This document shows, in pieces, positions 23,780 through 35,334 of a stretch of DNA of 64,000 nucleotides. This DNA comes from Arcuatula senhousia. Lineage: Eukaryota; Mollusca; Bivalvia; Mytilida; Mytilidae. The position numbers and the translations under genes were made by a program. Each line of letters begins with the position of its first letter. The first letter of the stretch is position 1. The notes beneath the pieces are model-generated. The model had not been told where the DNA came from. It saw nothing but the letters and a program-made list of their open reading frames with translations, and searched no databases. The stretch is taken from positions 7,825,501-7,889,500 of the forward strand of contig OZ020307.1 of NCBI GenBank assembly GCA_963971305.1, read 5' to 3'.

Positions 23780-25289
23780 AAAAACTACCTGTTTTTAACA
23801 TTATTTATCATTATTTTATTGTATATATACTGTTTTAAAGCTTCATGAATAAAATAAAATATACAGTTTGTAAAATTTATTGTTAAATGCACTTGAACAA
23901 TTGTTTTGTTTCGATTATTTTTAAGTCCACTGTACATCTAATCAATGTGAATCATACATTTCTGTAATTAATTATTGACAATAATTAACTAATTATAAAA
24001 TAAAGATAAATCCAAACAATTTATCAAAGTTAAGATTTAAATATTTTATGAAAATAAAAAGCGAGAACAAACCACATCTATACACATAAACACAACAATT
24101 TAAACACCAAAATTTGGGCTTCCTCAAAATATTAGACTTCATCATTTGATCATCTGAGGGAATGTTCAATCTATGTAATAGAGCCCAGTTTTAAGAATGA
24201 AGATATCTTTGGATGTTTTGGGAAAAAATTTCATTAATTTCAGAATAATACATTACTGTAATGATATGAGATGATCATGAGATGAATGATTTAACAGGTT
24301 TGGCACAACCCACAAAAATGGGAGTTGTTACTTAAATGAGTGGCAACCCCTCAAATGAGAAAGTTTTATAAATGATAAAATAACAAGAGAAAAAGGCTAA
24401 GGATTGTTTATGTTTTAGCTACATTTCTGAACTAATCAAGTCGAGCAACTGACTTCTCCAAATCTGATCTCAAAGAAGAAGAGGCCTAATATAATGAGCA
24501 ATTCAAGACAATTTTAACAAAAAAATAGCAAAATATTCGACAAAATGGCAAGAAACTGCTTTAGCGTTTTTGAAGAAAAAGTATTAAGGCCAATATAGAA
24601 AATATCCTTGATTCTCATCCCCTTCCACCCTGAATTTTATTGCTGACTCAAAAAAAATTTATTTTGATTTTTTTGCAAATTATTTTTATTTTTGGCCAAT
24701 TTCCTTTTAAATAGCAGAAAATTTTATCAAAATGGATAAAAAATACAATTTGCCCACCACCCCATACTTTCAAAGAAATATCTTATTATGGCCTAATAAC
24801 TGCTCTCTGACCAGTACATTTACTCCTTGAAGTTCTTTTAGAAAAGTTGTTAAGGCCACGCTTACAAAATTGTTTGCTGTTGCAGAGTTGATGGGTTGGG
24901 TAGGTATGTACATGGTAGGGATTTTTTTTAAAGCCAAAAATTAATTTGCAATCAATCCACCTGTTAATAAAAGTAGAAAGAGAAGTCACCTGTGTCATAC
25001 AAGACTTTATCATATCAAATTGTGGAGAATTTCTGTTGATACCTCTATGGTAAATGCACAATTTTGAACATGGAAAAGACATAAGTTGTCATATAATTTT
25101 GTAATCTCAGGAAAATTTATCATGATAAAAATGTTTGGGTAGGACCAATTTTTCTTGATAGGTTGGCACCAGCAAACAAACATTTATTTTTTGCCTATTT
25201 TTTTTTGGTAAAGATATTCCATTCTAAATAAGAAATGGACTTTTTTATTCTTTTTTATATTTGTTATCCTTGTTAATATGTGAGGGGGG
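23780..25289. other. AT-rich intergenic DNA; nothing recognised
   Basis: No ORF, RNA gene or repeat family that I can support. There are long A/T runs. Confidence 0.5.
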
Positions 25290-25790
25290 TAGGACCTTTT
25301 TCAGGACACCGGGATTGGCCATATTTAAGCTCGGGATTCCGGGATTTGGACAATTTAAGTTCGGGATTCCGGGATAAAATTAAATCAACTTTACCGAGCT
25401 TCGGGTTTTCTCATTTTTAAGTCGGGATGACAGGATTTTGTAAAAATTAGTTCGGGATTCCGGGATCAGACCCCCTCCTACCCCCCCTCATATCAGGGTA
25501 GCCACTATTTTGTTGTTGCAAAATTCAAGGGTTTTTCCAGGACTTTTCAAGGGTATCTAAGTCATTTTCAAGGATGAAAATAGTCGACAAAATTTCAGTC
25601 CCCCGATAAAATTTTCTGTGAAACAGTTCAATCATGAACCTTTGATTGTGGAACTATCCAATTCCAGGGTTTTTCAAGGATATTTTCATTTTTTTTCAAA
25701 ATTCAAGGTCTTTTCCAGGACCTTGAACTAACATATGAAATTCAAGGGCTTTTCCAGGTTTCAAGGATGTGTGGCAACCCTGTCATATGT
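25290..25790. repeat. Two short-motif repeat clusters
   Basis: 25300-25470 has four or five spaced copies of TTCGGGATTCCGGGAT. 25525-25770 has repeated TTCAAGG.TTTTTCCAGGA phrases, which on the minus strand read CCTGGAAAAACCCTTGAAT. The second phrase is a dispersed motif seen in many animal genomes. No gene. Confidence 0.6.
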
Positions 25791-26845
25791 TTATGCTTTG
25801 AGGGGTTGTTGGTTATTTGGGCAACAAGTTCCCCCTTTATACAGTTGTGCCTTAATACATGTAACCTGCTTATTTAGAGAAAATTAAACTGTAGAATACA
25901 TGTAGGGGTACTATCTCTCTTGAATCAATGTTTTCAATTTTACCCTTACAAAATATTGATATTAAAAGGGTCTTCTAAAATTTGCTGTAACTATGACCAA
26001 GAAGATCAAGTAAGGCCTAACTACAATAATACAGCTCCTATGACATCTTTAGTTGGGTTGAGCTACATGTACATGTACAATGCAGTCCCATTACTTGTAG
26101 TGAAGCAACATAACAAGCCAATCACATCAGGTGTAATTCTATTCCTAAGCAGTTACAGTGTACATGTATATCCACTGTGTCTCAACTACCCTGGTAAAAA
26201 ATGTTTTGTCTCAAGGTCATCAAATTTCGGGTAAATAACAGAAATACAGAAAGGGTCATAGCTATAGAGTCCCAATTTCATTTCGAGTTAGAACAGCTAG
26301 AATTTTATGACATTATTTAACCTTTCACCAAAAATCGTACAATATTGTGCGATATAAGCATCAGCGATTAACCGGTTTAGTTTGTTTACATTTTTTTACC
26401 TCTCGAAACCGGGTCTTTCCTAAATGTTCTATTTTTATATTCAAGCTTATATTAAGAATTAGTGCACAGTTTTTTGATGAACAGATTCACAATATTATCT
26501 AAACAAATAATTTTATCAAATTTTAGTACATTGAGAAGGAAAAGTCACATTCCGTATGCCCATCAATATTCTGTGTGACGGTAATAAGATCAGCTCGAGA
26601 CAAAACATTTTTGCGGGGGTGATGTCTGGTACTTTGTGCAATTTTCAAGTTTTTCATGAAAAGGTCAATTTTGAAATTCTGAAATCAAGTTTATATCTCA
26701 TATCAGGGATAGTCCTCAAACATAGACTTAGGTATACTGTGATCCCTGATATCAGTGATACCAAGGTTTGAATCAATTATTCAGGCTTCGACATTCTCTA
26801 AATAAATCATTCAGAAGTAGTGATCACTATCACTATCTCCACTTA
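25791..26845. other. Intergenic; nothing firm
   Basis: ORFs of about 100 codons here (for example 25920-26234) lack domains and codon regularity. No element ends seen. Confidence 0.45.
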
Positions 26846-27021
26846 CAGGGACTGGGAAGGCAGGGGGCAATGGGCAGGCCATTGGCACATCAAAACTGAA
26901 AATGGCCCCCTTTCATCTAAAAAATTTATATAGAATATTAAGAAATGGCCCCTTGAAATGTTGAATTTCCATGAAAAAAGTGGTAAATGGCCCTTTGCTA
27001 GGAATTCCTTCCCAATCCCTG
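26846..27021. mobile_element. 176-bp hAT-like MITE
   Basis: Ends are CAGGGACTGGGAAGG and, on the minus strand, CAGGGATTGGGAAGG, with one mismatch. hAT elements commonly start CAGGG. The flanks TCCACTTA and GCCACTAT could be a decayed 8-bp target duplication sharing CCACT. The interior has repeated AATGGCCCC motifs and no coding capacity. Confidence 0.65.
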
Positions 27022-27344
27022 GCCACTATCGTGGTGGTCGAGTAGTTAAGGCACTGAACTTTAAATCACAGGAGTTGAGTTCATCTCACTCTCCATTGTT
27101 GAAATAAATGGCATGTCATGCATGTGACCAACTTAACAGTGATGATGTCAAGTTCTTTGAAAACAAACTGATTGTTCAAGGACATGAAGGAGTCAATTTA
27201 CACAAAAGGAATGATAACAAGAATCAAAGTCAGAATTTGAATTAAATTATTTCAAGAACCTAAAATTGGTTTAAGGGTACACATGTATTTGCATTGTGAA
27301 TAAATAGAAAGTGTATATACGTTTTATATATGAAAAAAGTGATT
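27022..27344. other. Spacer before a LINE relic; nothing recognised
   Basis: No gene or clear repeat. The 5' truncation point of the following LINE lies near 27340. Confidence 0.45.
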
Positions 27345-28600
27345 TTGAATGGGCAATAATCCAAATGGAATCAAGTGTCGTCAGGAATACCTCAAGGCTC
27401 TGTTCTTGGACCACTTCTCTTTGTTATATACATAAATGATCTCTCTGGGACAGTAGAATCACCAGCTTACTAATATTTGCAGATCATACAAAAATATACA
27501 GAGAAATAAAACAAAGCTCTGATAAGGAGATTTTGCAACAAGATTTGAACGAACTTGAAGAATGGAGTAATACCTGGCTTTTGAGATTCCACCCAGATAA
27601 ATGCAAGCACATGACAATAACAAGAGACAAGAACCAGCAGGAGGCCACTTATAAACTCATGGGAAAGAACATTGGAAAAAGAGAGGAGGAAAAAGACATT
27701 GGAGTCACTGTAAACAACCAACTCAAATTTGAGAAACACATAAGCGAAAAGGTCAACAAGGCAAACTCCATTTTTGCAATCATCAGACGATCATTTAGAA
27801 ACCTGACAGTTGAGACCTTTCTACCACTCTACAAAGCCATGGTAAGATCACAACTTGACTATGCTAGCATGATATGGGCACCATACTAAAAAAAGATGAT
27901 AGACAAAACTGAGCAAGTCCAAAAAAGAGCCACCAAACAAATCCCGGGCCTTGGTAACCTCTCTTACCCAGAAAGACTATTGAAACTACCAACATTAAGC
28001 TACAGAAGGGCAAGAGGGGATATGATTGAACTATATAAGATAACACACGAAATTTACGATCCATTAGCAACAAATTGCATAAAACTAATCAAAGACACCA
28101 ACATCAAATATACAGTACACCAAGAGACATACCGTGACTGAACACTGTGATAGTAGTACACCACTCTTAGATACAAAAACAAATATCTTTTTGTGGTTAA
28201 AGATTTTTTGAAAATTAATTTTACATTTAGAGGGAATGGTTATAATTAACAATTTCCAAAAAGAATTTTAAGACAATCTTGTTTTAATTTATAAATAAGT
28301 TTAATATGGGCTACCATACAGTGGTGCACCACTATCACAGTGTTCAGTCACGGTATGTCTCTTTGGGTACTGTAGCACAAGGACCAACAATTTGAAAATT
28401 ATTCAGCAAAGACCAACACTTGAGAGCAGAAGAAATTTCTTTTCCATCAGAGCTTCGAAAATCTGGAACAAATTACCCTATAATGTTGTGAACATGGTGA
28501 ATGCACCATCAATTAACAGCTTCAAAAACCGACTTGATAGACATTGGGAAAACCAAGAACTTCTTTACAACAACTATAGAGCAGAGATAGATACTTAGCT
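27345..28600 (+). pseudogene. 5'-truncated LINE reverse transcriptase (Jockey/CR1-like), split by a MITE
   Basis: It starts within RT motif B (SSGIPQGSVLGPLLFVIYIND, 27374 onward) and continues through the catalytic box, where FADD has become FADH (about 27477-27488). There is a stop just before it (27470-27472) and a frame change. The palm/thumb and connection region run at 27533-27885 (WLLRFHPDKC, IGVTVNNQLKFEKHI, ARSQLDYA-like). A stop at 27888 follows, then the C-terminal part (QKRATKQIPGLGNLSYPERL, from 27926). At 28112 the frame is broken by a 260-bp element and resumes at 28375 up to the stop after EIDT at 28596-28598. It is a dead element: RT function would be lost through truncation, FADH, stops and insertion. 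Confidence 0.85.
28113..28372. mobile_element. 260-bp TA-flanked MITE inserted in the LINE relic
   Basis: Ends start CAGTAC on both strands, and the inverted repeats run for about 54 bp with four differences (core GAGACATACCGTGACTGAAC then ACTGTGATAGT). TA flanks both ends (28111-28112, 28373-28374). Taking out the element and one TA rejoins the LINE frame exactly (IKY-STRTNN), which fixes the boundaries to the base. A CAGT start plus a TA duplication fits Tc1/mariner. No transposase. Confidence 0.93.
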
Positions 28601-29430
28601 ATGCATGGAAGTCACGGACCAAATTCAACATCCGTGGAAGAAGAATTTGAGCCTTTAGTAGAGGCTTCTACCGAAGCCTGTTAAAGGAATCATCCTTATG
28701 TATCAAATAAGCTTAAAATCTGTTACAAAGTCTGCTATCCCTGAAATCAGGAATTATACCCGATTTCAGGCATTGGTTCCAACCTGTTTAAGACTAGTGA
28801 TCTTGAACTTTATAATGAAGTTCAGGATCAGATTATTAAAACGTAATTTTATCTAACAAATTAATTAACATTTTCATGATAATAAAAACAATGCTTTTTA
28901 CACTGAGTGTGTGTAGAGAAAACTTATTAACAGGGCTGTCAAGTTTTTATGAGCTGCAAGCGTGAGATTCGACAAAATTGCCGACTAAATGCATGAGTCT
29001 CACACAAGTTGTGTGACACTTACAGTAACGGGTCTGTTTTAAGTACCATTTTGAAGCTTAATGAGACAAAGAAATTTGATTTGCTCAATTGCAAGTTACA
29101 TAATCCCATTGTAGCTCTATCAAATCAAAGATGTCAAAGGAACTGCATTATTGTAGCTAGGCAAGTCCCTCTATGTAGCTTGAAGGCCAGGGCTTGTACA
29201 CCTGTGTAATTTTAGAGTCAGATTTTCAGTTGTACAAATACAAATATAAATATTTATTAGCACAAACTCATAGATCAGTACATGGTTAAGGCACAAAGTA
29301 ATAAATGAAACATACAAATGTTACATAATTTTTTACATTATAAACTGTAGTTATAATTATATAGTGATATAATAAGCAAATTAAAGCAAACAATACAGCC
29401 AATTGCAATAAGTTTTGTCAGAATGACATA
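28601..29430. other. LINE 3' tail and intergenic DNA
   Basis: 28600-28680 is probably 3' UTR of the LINE. Around 28930 a CAGGGCTGTCAAG phrase resembles a hAT end, but I find no matching partner. No gene. Confidence 0.4.
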
Positions 29431-29950
29431 TCATTTTCTTAGTTCAAAGCATTCTAAAATAAATGCAGATGTAAGTTTTAAACCAATTTCAGATTTGGTA
29501 TTTAATAAGGGGCTCAGTAGGGAATTGTTATTTATTGAGAGATTTAAATTTGGGATATAACTTTTAATTTTATTGAAAAATGTATCTCTTAACTGTTTGT
29601 AGTGTTTGCAATGCAAAAGGAAGTGTTCTTCATTTTCAACTTCTTCTGCATCGCAAAATGTCCATTTTCTTTCTATTATTTTTAGTTTTAGGTATCTTCC
29701 CTTCTCAATTACTAAGTTATGAGCGCTGACGTGTATTTTGCAAAGAGCAGCCCTATCCTTAACTTTTTTTTTAAGATATCTAAATAATGAGGTATGCATC
29801 CTTTTTTAAGTAAAAGGATGTACATGTATGATTGAATCCGGTAATATTTTGAGGCACCACCATTTTCACAACAATAATCATACAGTTTATCTTCTTCTAG
29901 TTCGTATTCCATGCCTCCTTGGTCGTAATACATATTCAATGTTATTATGT
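29431..29950 (-). pseudogene. LINE C-terminal zinc-knuckle fragment
   Basis: Minus-strand codons read a motif typical of LINE ORF2 C-termini: KGRYLKLKIIERKWTFCDAE, then an ENEEHFLLHCKHYKQLRDTF box with C-x-H-x-C spacing, then a hydrophobic tail ending LECFELRK. The frame upstream (SYMYILLLKKGCIPHYLDIL) overlaps in another phase across the T-run at about 29766-29775, showing a frameshift. The polymerase core is absent. Different from the LINEs on either side. Confidence 0.6.
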
Positions 29951-30329
29951 TTTCTCTAAATATATTTACAACAACAACAAAATCGAAATTTTTAACCGGA
30001 AGTAAACACGTTGATTTTTCCCTAAATTATACAAAACAGAACCCGAGCCTGTTCTTAATCCACAAACGTTAGTCTCTATAAAAGGAAATAAAGGAAGATA
30101 TCAATATAATATATTCATTAATAATATTAGGCATGTTTAACCTGCGACGCTCCCAAAGTTACAATTTATCTTTAAATATTTTACAAGCTAAAACTATAAT
30201 AAAAATAAAATAATTATAAAATGTTTATCGGTGAAATTAACTTCACTTGACATCTTCTCTTCTTTCGTTAATCTGCAACGGTTTCCCATCACGCAGATGC
30301 TGAGTTATCTATGAGTGCAGGTGCTGTAC
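29951..30329. other. Intergenic; dispersed repeat shared with 44433-44520
   Basis: The ACCTGCGACGCTCCCAAAGT segment from about 30139, with TTTAAATATTTTACAAGCTA after it, recurs at about 44438 inside the piggyBac-like element (ACCTGTGACGCTCCCGAAGT). No gene. Confidence 0.55.
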
Positions 30330-31900
30330 ATTCAGTCTATTAACAGGTTAAAACAAGTCTATGCGGGTTAAAAACAAGATGATGCTCGCGTCTACGTCGT
30401 CTCTCTGGTCTCTGGATGGAGGTCAGACCAGAGGTGCTCCTTGAAGGTGGTAATATCAGGGTCCGTTGCTATCGAATCAGGTAGATGGTTCCAGTCCAGG
30501 ATGGTTCTCGGGTAGAAGCTGCTGTTATATTCTGTGGTGTTGCATTGTGGCTGCATGATGCTGGCTGTATGGCTGTGCCTTGTTCTTCTTCAAGGTAGTT
30601 GTGAGCTAATATGGTGGTATTTCAGTTGCAACATGGTGGTATATAATCTTGTGAAATATTATGAGTCGATTTGCTGTTCTTCTAGTTTCAAGTGTTGGCC
30701 AGTTTAGCGTGTGAAGTATAGCTGTCATTGATCCAGGATGGTATTGGTAGTTGCTCGATGTTGAATGTTCTCTATCCTGGTGGTGTCTTTTTGCCAGTGG
30801 GCATTATTATTCCAGGTGTGGTCTCACTAGAGCGAAATAAGCATGCTCTTTTATCTCTTGTGGACATCGGTGCAGATAATGATTTCTTCTGATAAAGTTG
30901 AGTTGTTGGGTGGCTTTTGTGACTTAATTGTCCATATTATGTTTCCATTTGAGTTTGCTGTCTATCTCAGTGTCCAGGTAAGGATTGTGCTCTTTCACTT
31001 CTAGTGTTGTTTCATGGAGTTTGTAGGGTCTTTCGATTTTGTTGTTGGTGTTGTGGGTCATCTGTAGTACATAACACTTTTTGGGGTTGAATGTCATCTG
31101 CCATAACATAGACCACCTCTCAAATCCGGTTAAATATTCTTGTAGTATGTTTGTATCATTGTGAGTCTTGATGTTTCTGTATATTAAACAGTCGTCAGCA
31201 AATAGTCTAATGCTAGCCCCAGGTGTTAATTCTTCTCCTATGTCGTTGATGTACAGTAAGAAGAGAAGGGGACCTAATACAGTTCCTTGCGGTACACCAG
31301 ATGTTACTGTAGCCGGTTGGGATTTGTTTCCATCTAGAAGTACTGTTTGGGTTCGGTGTTGAAACCAGTTCTGTATCCAATTAGTTGTGAAGTTGTCAAT
31401 ACCTTTGTATCTTAGATTATGGACTAGCTGTCGATGAGTCACGGTGTCGAATGCCTTACTAAAGTCGAGGATAAGAATGTCGGCTTGTCCTTTCTGATCT
31501 CTGATTTTTGCTAGGTCTTCGATGGTGTTGATTAACTGTTGCTCGCAAGAGTGATTCTTTCTGAATTCGTACTGATATGACGATAGTAATTTGTTGTCGT
31601 CCAGATGTTTCATGACGCTACTGAAGATAATGTGCTCAATTATCTTGCAAGGCACAGAAGTAAGAGAAACTGGTCGGTAATTTGTCGGGTCAGTTTTGTC
31701 GCCTTTTTTGAATATTGGGATGACATTTCCGGTCAGCCAGTCAGATGGTAGTATTCCTGATCTCATGGAATTATTGTAAAAGATTTCTAAGTATGTCTGC
31801 GCAATCTTTAAGGTCTCGGCAAGGTATTAGATCGGGTCCTGTTGCTGTCCTTGGATTGATGTTCTTCACGCTGCTACACCTTATTAAGCAATTGAATGTG
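30330..31900 (-). pseudogene. LINE reverse transcriptase (CR1/Jockey-like), minus strand, decayed
   Basis: The longest open part (31766-30924, 280 codons) contains RT fingers and palm: NVIPIFKKGD, NYRPVSLTS, ILILDFSKAFDTV (motif A Asp101), TSGVPQGTVLGPLLFLLYIND (motif B) and RLFADDCLIY (motif C, residues 187-196), then FNPKKC. All catalytic Asp are present. Upstream, INPRTATGPDLIP (about 31850) is in another frame, so a frameshift lies near 31790. Downstream, a TAA at 30924 is followed in frame by VTKATQQLNFIRRN and KEHAYFALVRPHLE, then further stops toward 30380. No endonuclease part. It is a 5'-truncated, inactive copy. Confidence 0.88.
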
Positions 31901-31919
31901 TGGTTTAGGCTCCACATAG

Positions 31920-32205
31920 ACTGAAAAAAGACGTAAAATATCGGTCATTTTTTCCGAAGTGTAAAGATGAACCTTAAAAGCAAGTCTTTTGCATTCCCAG
32001 TTGCATCAAATCTAATATTCTACCGGCTTTTCAAGTTTTCTACTCCTAGCGTGTCTGATGAAGGTTAATCCAGAAAAGCGCTTCACACGCAGTGAAATTT
32101 TGATGTTGTACATTTATAAAAATCATTTCAATATGTGGATCGTGTCTTTCTGGTACATATTCTGTATTCTTTCGTTTTTAATATTTATATTTCTATTGTA
32201 ATCGA
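31920..32205 (+). repeat. Third copy of the block found twice at 10808-11555
   Basis: From about 32020 the sequence matches the distal half of those copies (TACTCCTAGCGTGTCTGATG, then AAGGTTAATCCAGAAAAGCG, to TTCGTTTTTAATATT). 31920-32020 is unassigned. Confidence 0.8.
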
Positions 32206-33689
32206 TTTTTAGCCGGATTTCACTAGTAAAATGGTGAATGTCGGGCGGCGGCGGGCGGGGAAAATACTTTTGTCACAGTTTTCTCAGCAAATGCTAATCA
32301 CAGCCCCTTGAAATTTGGTATGCAGCATCATCATGGGCTCCCATAACGTGGAATTCGAATTTAGGTCTGTGGCTCATATACTTCCTGTTCAACGAAATCC
32401 GGCCATTTCTGTCTTTCTTGAACCATTTTTGGGGGGTTCTTATAATCTTGATGTGTCAGATTGCTTTTCTTTTTAAGAATAAATATTGAGCTTTTTATAT
32501 TGTGTAAAATCCTAGGCGTACCACAAAATGAGCAGAAATAAAGCACAACCCAGTTAACACAAAAATGTTGTTATAATATCAAATAAATGTTTTCACTTTT
32601 GTAAGAATGATGTTAGAAAAAAAAATTATGACGTTCAAGTGTATGGTTGGGATTATATCAGTATAATGCTTTTTTCAAACATTTCAAAAAACATTTTCAT
32701 GACATTTTTCAGAAAACATTTTTTTAGACATTTTTTTTCTGATATTGTTTGGATGCAAAAAATATTATGTTTTTTTATGTTTATCTGATGTTTAATATAT
32801 TGTTTCATTTATGTCAACAAAATATAACTTTCTAACATTTGAAGAAACCATTCTGAGATATTCTTATAAACATTTTCATGATATTTTCTCTGATGTTAGA
32901 TTGATGTTATGACACAATGTTTTTTAAAAACATTTTCATGATATTTTCTCTGATGTTAGTTTGATGATATGACAGAATGGTTTTTATAAATCATTTTTTT
33001 TTTAAATGTTACAACTTATAGCAAGAAAATGTTTAATGAAATGTTTTCATGACATTTTTTTCATATGTGTAATTGATGTTTTTTTTTAACATTTGTATAA
33101 CATTTAACTAAATTTTTTAAAAAAACGTCCAGCTGACATTTTCAATTTCTTTATCAAAGTATGAATGCATCGCTAAGTTAAACCTCAAGGATTCTAAGCA
33201 ATTAGCTATAACTGAAACAAGTTGTCATAGTGTCCTAATTGCAACAAAATGCTCACAGTTGAATTAATTGAATAAACAACAATTCAGTTTCTCCTCTCAT
33301 TTCATATTCTACAGACAAAACGGTACTGTCGTATTCAGAAACTGATAATCAAAATGAAATCTTAAACAGTGTCTAGCAATGTACACAAAAAAAATTAATG
33401 ATATCATCCATAAACAAACATCAAATGAATTTTAATATACACCACGGTAACATAGAAAGGTGCAATGTTTGGTCCCGTACAATTTTATTGAAAAGCCAAG
33501 TCCTCTGAAATTTACCGATGACCCTTATAGGATAATTAATTGGGTCGAGTGAATAACCAAAATATGATCACGAGTCGGTGAACGCACACAGGTTTATACG
33601 AGTGCGCGGAACTTGTACGCCTTTTAAAATAAAACTTAGTGTTAACGCCAGACCATACTCATCATAGCAAGGTAACCGAATTAGCAATG
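32206..33689. other. AT-rich intergenic DNA with a ~60-bp duplication
   Basis: CATTTTCATGATATTTTCTC then TGATGTTAG occurs at about 32870 and 32930, in a wider T-rich region (32600-33140) with many ACATTTT phrases. 33140-33690 shows nothing. A GCGGCGGGCGGGG tract lies near 32248. Confidence 0.5.
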
Positions 33690-35300
33690 TGAAATTAACA
33701 TAACCGACTTGCACTTACCAAAAAATCAAATAATTGTAAATATGTCAACAAATACATGTTTCTTTTACAGAAGCAAAGGTGTACCAAAGGGGTAATCAGT
33801 ATCATAAAACCGTAAAGACAAAGACAAAACCGGCAGACAAAAATCATCACAACAAAACAAACCACATAACAACATAAAACACAAACACACATAACAACAA
33901 AACCGCATTCAGCAACGCGAACTCAAGTCGAAACGAGAGTGAACTCAGGTGCTCCGGAAGAGTAAGCAGTTCCTGCTTGCTATAGCACACCCGTCACGTT
34001 GCCAAAGATCGATTAAGTGTTGGTCAAATCCGGAAAGGATGACATTACAAAACTCTATGTCAAACCAACATCTGTGCTCATCTGAGAGATAGAAATCCCG
34101 TATTTGTATACCAGCACGTGATGTCGTCCGTAAAATTTCTTGAGTGATGACAACAACCTGGGAGCAACGTACCCCTGCGTTAACAATTTGCTTGTCAGCC
34201 GTGTGGCTCTATCAAGGAAGTCGTTGTACTCCCCACATGCTCTGGAATAGCGAATCAATTGTGATACGTAAACTCCATATGCTGGAGCGGACGGAATGTT
34301 GCTACACAGAAAGGGAAAGTTAACTATTGGAAAGTTGAAGTCATCACGTTTGTCATAGAGCTTTGTACAAAGCCTTCCTTGTGTGTCAATTTCGAGAAAT
34401 AGATCCAGATATGAAGCGGACCTCCTAGAATCTGTAGTGTCCTTTATCTCAAGTTCCTTCGGATATATGAGATGTAAATAGTCACCAAATCGAGGATTGT
34501 TTAGTGAAAGGACATCATCAATATAACGAAATGTGAGATTGAAGGATAAAGTAAGTTTGCGGTCCTTTTTGTCTAGAAGTGATTGTAAGAAGTCCGCTTC
34601 ATATGAATGAAGAAACAAATCGGCAAGCAATGGTGCACAATTTGTGCCCATTGGAATACCTATTGTTTGCTGAAAAACACGTCCACCAAACTGTACAAAT
34701 ATGTTGTCGATTAGAAAGTTGAGCATTTCTATTATTTGATCTTCTGTAAATTTATTTTTCTTGCTAGACTCTTGGATGACAAAGTAAGTCTTTTTATAAC
34801 CGACTACCAAATACTTGTACCTGCGTTTTCCGTTCTTTTTGATAAAGCTACGTTTAATCAGCTGTGCTAAACGAGATTTTAGTTGTGAATGTGGAATTGA
34901 AGTATATAATGTAGAGAAATCAAACGTTTTAATGCTATTACATGATGAAAATGACTTAGAATGGAGATTTTCCATCAGTTCTTTAGAATTTTTGAGAATC
35001 CACATTTGATTGACGCCATTTCTAGAGTAACAACAATCGAAATACTTTTGAATGCTTGGTTTTATTGCCGTCAATATTGATGTTAACAAAACTTGACAAA
35101 TATTGGGGAATATCCATGCTTGTTGGTGAACCACAAAACACCATAAAACCTAACGTTTGTGATCAGAGTACCTGAAACAAAGCCTGTGTTTTTCGGCATG
35201 ACAAAAACTTTCCTGTCAAGTGGTCGGTTTTTCTTCAATAGCTTCTTAAAAAGCAAATCAAGCATCACATTTTTGTTATGGACTATTTCTCATAACTCAT
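33690..35300 (-). pseudogene. Penelope-like element reverse transcriptase, frameshifted
   Basis: The main frame (35134-34055, 359 codons) has RT motif A as FDFSTLYTSIP (Asp72), motif B as IGIPMGTNCAPLLADLF (158-174) and motif C as FRYIDD (202-207), then SASYLDLFLEID and a KLYDKRDDFNFP block. This arrangement fits Penelope-like retroelements, which work with an RT and often a GIY-YIG endonuclease. The N-terminal part (PKNTGFVSGTLITNVRFYGV, 35268-35083) is in a different frame, so one frameshift separates the two; the overlap lies near 35120. The non-coding 34054-33690 contains CAGGAACTGCTTACTCTTCC and a GT-rich tract common to mussel copies of this element. No GIY-YIG domain is visible. The clade is tentative. 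Confidence 0.75.
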
Positions 35301-35334
35301 AATTGCCGAAAGGTAACATGGTTTTATTCATTAG

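Noticed and set aside
25920..26234. 104-codon ORF
   Set aside because: No domain; composition and repeated TACATGTACATG palindromes look like intergenic DNA; no splice or polyA context.
28932..29200. hAT-like element starting CAGGGCTGTCAAG
   Set aside because: No matching inverted end or target duplication was found downstream.
31168..31362. 64-codon plus-strand ORF
   Set aside because: Antisense shadow of the minus-strand LINE RT (motifs B and C region).
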